A model generated the notes under the pieces. The model was given only the letters and a program-made list of their open reading frames with translations, was not told where the DNA came from and did no database searches. Of a stretch of 64,000 bases of DNA, positions 57,216 to 64,000 are shown one piece after another (the first letter of the stretch is position 1; every line of letters starts with the position of its first letter). The position numbers were made by a program, and so were the translations under genes. The stretch spans positions 699,396 to 763,395 of the forward strand of contig MNCI01029357.1 of NCBI GenBank assembly GCA_015680685.1, in the 5' to 3' direction. This DNA is from Gnetum montanum. Lineage: Eukaryota; Streptophyta; Gnetopsida; Gnetales; Gnetaceae.

Positions 57216-57960
57216 GTATAGCAATCCTAGAGAAATTCTCAATAAAGTGTTGGTAGTAACCAGTGTGTCCTAGGAAAGATCGAACATCTTTGATGGTCTC
57301 TAGTTGGTGTGTAATTCCTTAGATGATCCATATCTCTTCTAAGTCTACCTCAATCACTTTCTACAAAATTTGGTTCCCTAGCATAATGCCTTCTTGGATC
57401 ATGAGATGGCCCTTTTGCCAAATCAGCTATAGGTTTGTCTAAACACCTCTCTCTAGTACTTGCTCAAGTTGATGGAGAACTTATCCATGAAAACTTCAAC
57501 ACCACTACTAATTTTTTGTTGAAAGATACTAAATACTAAGTGTTGAAATCTTGTAGGGGCATTGCATAGGCCAAATGGCATCTTATAGTATGCAAAATTT
57601 CCCTAGGGACTCATGAATGTTGTCTTGGCTTGGTCTTCTGGTGCAATCTGGATTAGGTTATAGCCACTATAATCATCCAAGAAACTATAATAACAATGCT
57701 TGGATATGATGTGTAATACTTGATCCATGAATGAAAAAGGAAAGTGATTCCTAAATGTTTCCATATTTAATAACCTAAAGTCAATGCAAACCTACCATTT
57801 ACCATCCTTCTTTGGTACAATTACAAGTGGGCTAACCCACTCATTATCTATGATTGGATAGATAAACCCTACCTTGAGGAGTTGCTCTATCTCCTCTTTA
57901 ATGATTTACTTCAATTTGGGGTTTAGTTGCCTCTACAACTGGCTTCTAGGCTTTATGGTT
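57216..57960 (-). pseudogene. Element E reverse transcriptase remnant
   Basis: Blocks: NEWVSPLVIVPKKDGKW, LRLLNMETFRNHFPFSFMDQ, FLDDYSGYNLIQIAPEDQAK, TTFMSP and YYKMPFGLCNAPTRF. The catalytic box reads VFMDKFS at about 57500-57482 (C has VFMDDFS), so the second catalytic Asp is Lys: inactive. LGHTGYYQHFIENFS follows near 57270. Confidence 0.7.
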
Positions 57961-58179
57961 GGGTCAGTGTAGATGTGGTGCTAGCATATTGTTGGATTTA
58001 TTTCTATTAATTCTAGATATAATCAAGTGAAGGCTATTGACCATTTATTCACCACTTTTAACAATTTTTCTTTTTGTTCGAGAGAAAGTTTGGCTTATTG
58101 ATGATTGGTTTACCATTATTTAAAAATGCATATTCCATTATGACTGGTAAAGGTTTAGTTCTAAGGGCTCTTGCTTGAA

Positions 58180-58712
58180 GTGATTAGGGATCTTTAACTC
58201 TCCCCAATAGTTATCATCATCTTCATTAGAGAGTTGGAACTGGACTTATTCAATTTTGTCCATCCCTTCAACATATGCACAAGTTAAACTCTCAATTGGC
58301 TCCATGCATATTGTGCTACTATATGAATTAGCTATTAGCCACTGGGTGCCCTCTTACTTTGTGGTTGCTACGTATAGACATTGTTGAATATTAATTTCTT
58401 GCACACACCGATTGCATTACTTCATGTATGTACTTTTGATTGATTAAATATTTTGCATAAAATTGCACGCATTATCGCTATACGTGATGCATGGAATAAA
58501 TTTCTTCTCAATTTTTCCTAACTCATTCTCCTTAGATATTTTGAGAGATAGGTTCCTTATACCCATTCATGCATTGATCATACTTAACCAAGCCCTTCCC
58601 ATGATTATGGAAATGTTACTTTTGTAGTTTTCCACCTTGATTACCAAATAATTACTAAGATAGGACCACCCATAAACTGTGGTTACAATGTTCTCTACTA
58701 ATCCCAAAGGGA
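58180..58712 (-). pseudogene. Element E protease-region remnant
   Basis: Minus strand: SLGLVENIVTTVYGWSYLSN, YLVIKVENYKSNISIIMGRA and FIPCITYSDNACNFMQ, then TYAEGMDKIE near 58275. It parallels C 18115-18380 and D. The active-site part of the protease lies beyond the break at 58712 and is missing. Confidence 0.6.
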
Positions 58713-58800
58713 CCGAAGCAAATACCGAAGCTTGTATGATTTAAGCTTCAGTAAATGCATTCATGACAAGCAAATACAGAAGCTTGGAAGCCCACGAAAA
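58713..58800. other. Junction between elements E and F
   Basis: E stops at about 58712. A 19-bp string AAGCAAATA(C/CA)GAAGCTTG occurs at 58716-58734 and again at 58768-58786 (one mismatch), and TTTAAGCTTC lies between. F coding similarity begins about 58815. Confidence 0.45.
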
Positions 58801-59245
58801 CTTCTTATTTGAAGTCATTCAATGGGGCATGTGTTGTGGTCAAGGGAACTATCACTATCAACTTTGTGGTAGGGGACTAGTTCCCCAGTAGTGCAAAATT
58901 CATTGTGGTAGAAGAAATGCCCAAGTTCAATTTGATTTTGGGAAGAGCTTGGTTAGCCCAACTAAGGGTGATCCACCTACCCTATGTGGGTGGAGAGGTG
59001 GTGATCTTTGGTGACAAGGTAACCCCTAAAGATATCAACAATATACACATGGATCAAGGGTCAGAAATAGAAGTCTCTGAAGATGTGTCACCTATCCATG
59101 TTGAAAGCCAATGTTGTTCCACCAATAAGTCAAACAAAACTAACAACCTTCATGAAGAAAATACATGGGTAGAGTTGCCTTTTTTAGTAGCAGATCATAA
59201 CTTAGAGGAGTATCACCTTAAATCCTCTAGGCCATAAACCCCACC
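58801..59245 (+). pseudogene. Fragment F: protease C-terminal part of an H-like element
   Basis: Plus-strand reading SFNGACVVVKGTITINFVVG, then a stop, then FIVVEEMPKFNLILGRAWLA (58900-58960), VIHLPYVGGEVVIFGDKV and NNIHMDQGSEIEVSEDVS. It aligns with element H minus strand 29760-29500 (KSFNRSCIIVKGTINLAFV, MLSFNMILNRPWL, IHLPYEGGQVIIHGN). The ORF 58905-59237 is open because the copy is less decayed than H. Only this piece is present; neither gag nor pol adjoins it. Confidence 0.6.
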
Positions 59246-59342
59246 TAACCCACATCAGGTTAGGAAACAGCTACATGATTACGGCATAGCCCTACTTTAC
59301 TTCTTTGATTCTTTTGCCTTTAACACCTTTTTTCTACAATTT

Positions 59343-60090
59343 CTATTTTTTGTTGTATTTACCTTTTGCATTAGATATATCCTTTTTAATGTCCTCTAAC
59401 ATTCTAATTTCTAAAGCCTGATATTCTAATATTTCTCCTAGTGCTATATTACCCCAATTTTGTAAGCAAATTACATCCGAAGAAGTAGAAGAAGTAGCTT
59501 TTGTTTTCATGTTGTAAATAGAATCTGTACCAGTGGCATCCTTGTGGGTAGATGTATACATCTATCCAGATGTAGTGGCCACTGTTCTAGTTCCAAGCTT
59601 TTGTGCATCCCAAAACTTCTTTGGATGTTCTTCTTCTTTCTTTTTCACTCCTTCGTCTAATTTGATTTTCTTTTGGTTATCTTATTTAGATTTCGAGATT
59701 CTTCTTTTACATTCATATATTGATGTCATCGTGGCATCACTAATGCATCACATTCTCTACACTTGTAATGAGAATATAATTGGATTAATTCTTTATGATG
59801 ACATGAAGGGTCATCACCACAAATCAAAGGTTCTGAGGAAGAACTTTCTCTTTCTACTTTTTATTCAGAAGCTTTTTTAGATTTAACTAAATTTCTAATT
59901 TCTTGTGTTTTTCCCTTTTCAAACATTTCTAGAATGTTTGGGGAACAAGAAGGAAAAAGGAATTAGAAAATAGATTAATGGGCTTCTTTTGTAATTGGTG
60001 TTGTTGTAAAGGATCATAATCTACAAACTTAGGGGCTTTCAGTTTCACCTGAGTTCATCTTTTTGTACTTTTTAGTATTGGTCTAAGATA
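59343..60090 (-). pseudogene. Pararetrovirus region after the movement domain, with Cys/His cluster
   Basis: Pieces: FVDYDPLQQHQLQKKPINLF; EMFEKGKTQEIRNLVKSKKA; then LICGDDPSCHHKELI and HYKCRECDAL (about 59830-59745), a Cys/His cluster that could bind zinc; then KKFWDAQKLGTRTVATTSG. The last ORF (59561-59343) reads TGTDSIYNMKTKATSSTSSD and NWGNIALGEILEYQALEIRM. The final piece has a near-identical counterpart on the plus strand at 61068-61245. Function of the Cys/His cluster is unknown to me. Confidence 0.45.
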
Positions 60091-60109
60091 TTCAAAATAT
60101 GTTGAATAC

Positions 60110-60819
60110 TCAAATGTAAGATCTGGGTATTGTGTATGTACTGGAAAGTTTTTTTGTATTAATCTCAAAACCATATTCTAAATTAGTTGTTCCTACCTGA
60201 ACTTTCTGGTCACCAAAGGGTAACAACATGTGAATACTTGTTGAACTAAATAACTTAAAGCATAATCTAGTTCCTATAGTATCATAGATTGTTTGATCTA
60301 TCATATCAACTGGAATATACACAATTAACATTAAACTAGATGCAATATGAGGATCATGCAAGGATAAAGTAAAATTCGTGACAGTTATAATTAAGGCATC
60401 CTTTTTTAACATTCCCTTTGCTTGAGTGATAATCACGTCCTTAAAATTCATGAAACGTTTATCAATCAAAGCAACCCAATAAGGATTTTTCAATCGATAA
60501 TTGAAGTGAGGGTGTATATGGATGGATAGTTCTGCTAAGTGAACATAATTATAACCTTCCTTAATCCACTTATTGCATTCTACTGTACTAAAAAATGTTA
60601 ATACTACTGGGTGTAAACTTGATCCACTGATCTCTAGGTACCATTAGAATTCGAACAAAACTGAGAAATACATTGAATATAAGAACTGGCACCTGTTATC
60701 TTTGATTTTCCTACCATGATTGTTCTCCTTGCTAATGCTACCTCCCTGCATGACTTACTGCCTCCTCCTCGGGTCTTACTCCATGACTTATATCTGGTGT
60801 ATCTGCACTGCACGAGCAC
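60110..60819 (-). pseudogene. Pararetrovirus movement-protein remnant (30K superfamily)
   Basis: The main open part, 60493-60110, reads KNPYWVALIDKRFMNFKDVI, LIITVTNFTLSLHDPHIASS and LMLIVYIPVDMIDQTIYD. The upstream extension in the same frame, read from about 60650, includes CNKWIKEGYNYVHLAELSI. The L-x-D-x-RF block followed by F.LSL.D and a later hydrophobic strand is the core pattern of the caulimovirid 30K cell-to-cell movement protein. The preceding ORF 60819-60634 is in another frame and ends at a stop near 60634, suggesting a frameshift. Inactive. Confidence 0.6.
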
Positions 60820-60979
60820 AACGATCTGGGTTGTTTGAAGATCTAAAGATGATGCACACTATTCTTACTCTAATAGATTTCTCAGGTTAAGACAAAATTC
60901 TCTCCATGATGAAACTGCTCACTCACACTTCCACACTTAGATAGTTAATCCTAATAGCTCAATCATTCAATCCTTCCTT

Positions 60980-60992
60980 GGCTCTGATACCA
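60980..60992 (-). other. tRNA-Met-type primer-binding site of the pararetrovirus
   Basis: Minus strand TGGTATCAGAGCC, complementary to the 3' end of initiator tRNA-Met. It is the start point of minus-strand synthesis in Caulimoviridae and defines position 1 of their genomes. It lies about 340 bp upstream of the movement-protein domain, as expected. Confidence 0.7.
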
Positions 60993-61259
60993 TTTCTTGT
61001 GCACAACGTTTTTGCAAAAAATACACAATATAAGTTCAAAAACACAAGACAAATGTATACATCTACCTAGAAGGATGCCATTGGTACAGATTCTATTTAC
61101 AACATGAAAACAAAAGCTACTTCTTTTGCTGCTTCGGATGTAATTTTCTTACAGAATTGGGGTAATACAGCACTAGGAGAAATATTAGAATATCAGGCTT
61201 TAGAAGTTAAAATGTTAGAGGACATTAAAAAGGATATGAGATATTTAGGAAAAGTGTGA

Positions 61260-62470
61260 ATGCCTAAGAACCCTCAAGCATCTGCTCCACCATACATACT
61301 TTCGTCATCAGAATCTTCTAATACGATTCCATCTTCTCATTTACCTCCAAAAATTAGTCATACACATAAAGTAAGGTATCGATGAAAACAACAAATATTA
61401 GAGGCTAAAAAGTTAAAAGGGAAAATGGAAAATTTAAAGATTCATATGAATGCTAGAGATGAAGAATCATCTTCAACTGTAAGTTCAATTAAACTAGCTT
61501 CATATGATATGGAAGAAGAGATTTTGTTACAACAACATGAACGACAAAATCCACATATAGAACCAAAAAATGTGTTGATGACTCAAATGAGAAAAGCAGG
61601 AGAAAGACATCCAACATTCTCAATGGATAATAAAACATTGAAATAAAGATAGGATGTCATAGACTCTATCCAATCTTTCTTAAACATCCAAATTTATTTG
61701 GAAGAAAACCAACCATATTTAGCCATCGTGAATACAACATACAATTTCAAAGGTATCCTTAGACGATGGTGGAATCACATACCACCTCCAATAGAAAGAA
61801 AATTAATAATGTCCCCTACTGTAGTATTTCTAAATGCTATTATAAAAGAATTTATAGGTGTAAAAACTAATTTAGAAACATTATATACAAATAGTTTCTT
61901 TAAAGAAAGATTAAGTTGAATCCAAGATTTACAACCTTATCTCAATGAGATAGAAGGTTGGTACTATCAAGGAAAGTTAACTCATGAAGTTGCAGCTAAA
62001 GAACATTTAATTGGTTCTTTACCTCAACCATTCTGTAATAAATATCTTACTGAGATGAAAAAATAAAATTTAGTTTTAGGAGAAATGTCTTTTGGAAAAA
62101 TTAGACAGTTTATCTTAAAAGTTAATAGATATTTGTGTTATCATGAGCAAACACAAAAAATGTTGAATGATCTATCTAGACAGTTAGCTAAAAATTTATG
62201 TTTAGATTTATGTCTGAAAGAAAAGTATTACCAAGGACATAAAGAGAAAAAATATTCTAAAAAGAAAGATAAGGAAAAACTTCATAAATCCAATAAACAA
62301 TGGAGAAGGAAACAACCTAAACATGTAAGGAAATATCCTAGTATGTTTAGACGCCGTCAACAAAAGTTAAAATAAAAAGACCTGAGATGTTATCTATGTC
62401 AAGGACCACATTTTGCTAATCAATGCCCTGATAAGGCTAAGCATTCGAAGAAAATGCATTTCATCTAGGA
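61260..62470 (+). pseudogene. Pararetrovirus capsid-protein remnant with zinc knuckle
   Basis: An N-terminal Ser/Pro-rich part (61260-61640) leads to the capsid core: YLAIVNTTYNFKGILRRWWN, AIIKEFIGVKTNLETLYTNS, IQDLQPYLNEIEGWYYQGKL and AAKEHLIGSLPQPFCNKYL. A very basic tract follows (62240-62370: KEKKYSKKKDKEKLHKSNK, RRKQPKHVRK), consistent with nucleic-acid binding or nuclear import. The knuckle CYLCQGPHFANQC at 62388-62426 has C-x2-C-x3-H-x4-C spacing, one residue shorter than the usual x4 form. In-frame stops interrupt all parts. Confidence 0.65.
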
Positions 62471-63300
62471 ACATAAATTAAATGAACAATTTTATGATTA
62501 TCTTTCTGATGATGCTATTGAATATGATCCCAACATAGATATTATCTATAATTCTCAGGAAGATTATAACATCAATTCTCCATCATCACCATCTAATGAG
62601 GAGGATAACCCTTCTTTTCGTTTGGGGGAGAGCTTTGTAGATTTTGAGCCGTTAGATGTTTCAGAACCCAATGATGATGAGGATTATTATGCTTTACATA
62701 TGAATAGAGCACGATCATCTAAATCATCTTCAACATCTAGAGGTTTCTTTGGTGGTAGAAGACCTCCATATTTAGGATTGTATGGTACTCCTAGGATCCC
62801 ATCACCAATAGAAAGACCTGACCTGTATAAAATACAAACATTAGAAAAAATAGATAGATTAAAATTAGAAATTAAAATATGAAAAGATAAATTGCAAAAT
62901 ACTCCGTTAGAAAATATTCCTAAGTATATTCATATAGAAGGTCAATTAGAAAAGAAAAAAGGAGAGTATAAAAGGTTACAAAAATATTAAAATCTCAGGA
63001 TTTATTCTTAGATGCTCAACTTGTCCAACATTCGGAAAGTCTAGAAGAGAAAATGGAAGAATATGTATAGCCTGAAGAGAAAGGTAAACAAGTCATAGAA
63101 AGACAGTCCATTCCTAAAAGAGAATTAGAATCTTATTTACCTACAATCTTAGAAGGGGTAAATAAATCTATATGACGTACACAAAAGATTAAACAACTCC
63201 AAGAGTTTGTCAAATGGACAGAACATGAAATAGAACAATTACAATTAGAGGAAGAATCTGATAATAGGAAACAATATGAGTTAGAAACAAAGCTTAATCA
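62471..63300 (+). pseudogene. Pararetrovirus acidic spacer and coiled coil
   Basis: An Asp/Glu/Ser-rich segment (YDYLSDDAIEYDPNIDI, SPSSPSNEEDNPSF, EPNDDEDYY) precedes a Ser/Gly/Arg segment and, from 62830 to 63290, a lysine/glutamate-rich heptad pattern (IQTLEKIDRLKLEIKI, LEKKKGEYKRLQK, TEHEIEQLQLEEESDNR). It connects capsid and protease in the polyprotein. Stops at 62878, 62986 and later. Confidence 0.45.
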
Positions 63301-63307
63301 TCCTATT

Positions 63308-63755
63308 ATGATTAGATCTAATCAGAAATCACCGTTATTAGTACGTATTTGTACTTTTTGGATTAAATTAAAACATTTTAAGCCATATCCTATAGACACG
63401 TTAATAGATTCAGGTGCTGAAGTTTCAGTTGCAAGAAAAAGTATAGTTCCATCTTATATGTGGAAAGATACTAAACCCTTTCTAGTAAGGTTCGACAAAG
63501 TAGATAAAAGAATCCCAAAGAAAACCTCTTTACCCATTAAAACACCTTTAAGAGATATAATATATTTTACAGTTCACCAGATAGATTGGTTGGATTATGA
63601 TATGTTAGTAGGAGTAGATAATTTAAGTCATTTTGAACCTTATCATATTACCTCTAATAAGATTATGATAAGTAAATATATTTATGATAGAAAATTTTAT
63701 CCAGTATCAAGATTCAGGGAATATGAGGTGAAACCCATAAAATCATCAACATGGG
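63308..63755 (+). pseudogene. Pararetrovirus aspartic protease
   Basis: Frame open from 63308 through the break. The active-site block is PIDTLIDSGAEVSVARKS (63390-63440) with an intact D-S-G triplet, preceded by LVRICTFWIKLKHFKPYPI and followed by SYMWKDTKPFLVRF and QIDWLDYDMLVGVDNLSHF, which fits the D..LIG..F second half of the fold. It would cut the capsid-polymerase polyprotein. It is the least damaged pararetrovirus domain here. The ORF continues past 63755 only by running into the LTR. Confidence 0.7.
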
Positions 63756-64000
63756 TGACGAGTGGCGAGGTACCCCTACACTCAACCATACGAATACAAG
63801 CGTGCACATGCAATCCGGTCAAACTCCGCAGACTAAATGCCTTAACACCACAAGAAACACTTGGGGTTAATCGTTCGTTGTCTTCCCAGGCTTGCTTGTA
63901 AGTGTCACGGTGTATGGTTAAGCAAGTCTGAGGTATGTGATTTTTTTGGTATTTTTCGGTTTATCTTCTATGCTATCAGAGGAAAGGGTTGAGAAACTAA
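63756..64000 (-). repeat. LTR of the A/B family inserted in the pararetrovirus (partial)
   Basis: Minus-strand LTR 3' end. Plus strand TGACGAGTGGCGAGGTACCC, matching A (3719) and the B LTR end (14542). No primer site precedes it, so it is a 3' or solo LTR. The flanking ATGGG (63751-63755) would be the target duplication if the other end, outside the window, repeats it. It keeps many CpG pairs (ACGAG, GGCGAG, ACGAAT, AGCGTG, TCCGG, CCGCAG), where A has TG or CA. Confidence 0.75.

Larger units (their letters stand above)
49640..58712 (-). mobile_element. Element E: Athila/Tat-type element with complete third-ORF region
   Basis: Minus strand, in order: protease (58712-58180), RT (57960-57250), RNase H (57200-56760), integrase (56760-55380), purine tract (about 55300), non-coding part (55260-53715), promoter-like module (53714-53110), third ORF (53110-50640), polypurine tract (50423-50410) and a truncated 3' LTR (50409-49640). 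gag and the 5' LTR are lost: protease is cut at 58712 where fragment F begins. Confidence 0.75.
59340..61056 (-). mobile_element. Endogenous caulimovirid, left (minus-strand) arm
   Basis: An old integrated pararetrovirus copy. Minus strand, in order: 64 bp of leader (61056-60993), a tRNA-Met-type primer site (60992-60980), a short upstream ORF region (60819-60634), a 30K-type movement-protein domain (about 60650-60110), a Cys/His-containing region (about 60090-59580), and the start of the next coding region (59561-59343), which is also present on the plus strand at 61057-61250. All frames are broken. The right arm joins head-to-head at about 61056. Confidence 0.7.
61057..63755 (+). mobile_element. 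Endogenous caulimovirid, right (plus-strand) arm
   Basis: Plus strand: the duplicated segment (61057-61250), capsid-protein region (about 61260-62380), zinc knuckle (62388-62426), acidic spacer and coiled coil (62470-63290) and aspartic protease (63308-63750). Reverse transcriptase would be next but the sequence is cut at 63755 by an LTR of the A/B family. Stops at intervals of 100-400 bp make it a relic. The order capsid, knuckle, protease in one long frame is typical of Caulimoviridae. Confidence 0.7.

Noticed and set aside
60980-60992. TGGTATCAGAGCC as the primer site of a Ty1/copia element
   Set aside because: Copia elements also use this primer, but no LTR adjoins it and a 30K movement domain follows, which favours a pararetrovirus.

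Overview
The window reads as intergenic DNA from a very large, repeat-rich plant genome. Nearly everything recognisable is a decayed retroelement: several Ty3/gypsy LTR retrotransposons, one LINE and an endogenous pararetrovirus. I found no intact protein-coding gene, rRNA, tRNA or CRISPR array. Every element ORF is broken by stops or frameshifts, and CpG sites have often become TG or CA. Low gene density, old divergent copies and large deletion derivatives fit a gymnosperm, but the sequence alone does not prove the taxon. A 584-base assembly gap (run of N) lies at 12441-13024.

Layout. 1-470 holds clusters of TAGCG/TAGCA words. A-E are five related elements of the Athila/Tat (OTA) type, recognised by shared LTR, PBS, gag, protease and pol segments: A (minus, about 1555-4542, gag plus 5' LTR), B (plus, about 11375-14542, protease plus 3' LTR with pol deleted), C (plus, about 17005-24800, gag to integrase plus a third ORF), D (minus, about 41190-48220, gag to RNase H with a deleted integrase) and E (minus, about 49640-58712, protease to integrase, third ORF and a truncated 3' LTR). 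A sixth LTR of this family starts at 63756 inside the pararetrovirus. Two chromovirus copies are G1 (minus, 14734-17000) and G2 (plus, about 35565-40865, with a chromodomain). Element H (minus, 25266-35557) has 2.1-2.2 kb LTRs, encodes only gag and protease, and carries five arrays of tandem repeats. A small piece of an H-like element (F) is at 58780-59240. A minus-strand LINE fills about 7032-10830.

At 59340-63755 an endogenous caulimovirid sequence lies head-to-head: the minus strand has a tRNA-Met-type primer-binding site, a 30K-type movement-protein domain and the start of the next region; the plus strand has the capsid region, a zinc knuckle and an aspartic protease. One segment occurs in both arms.

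The parts that merit attention are: the LINE, whose first ORF and C-terminal Cys/His region look like those of animal LINEs; the third ORF of C and E (Transposase_32-like domain plus long coiled coil) with its own U3-like promoter module; a 28-bp perfect palindrome in the U3 of B; the pol-less element H; the inverted pararetrovirus junction; and one possible two-exon small gene at 5019-5534.
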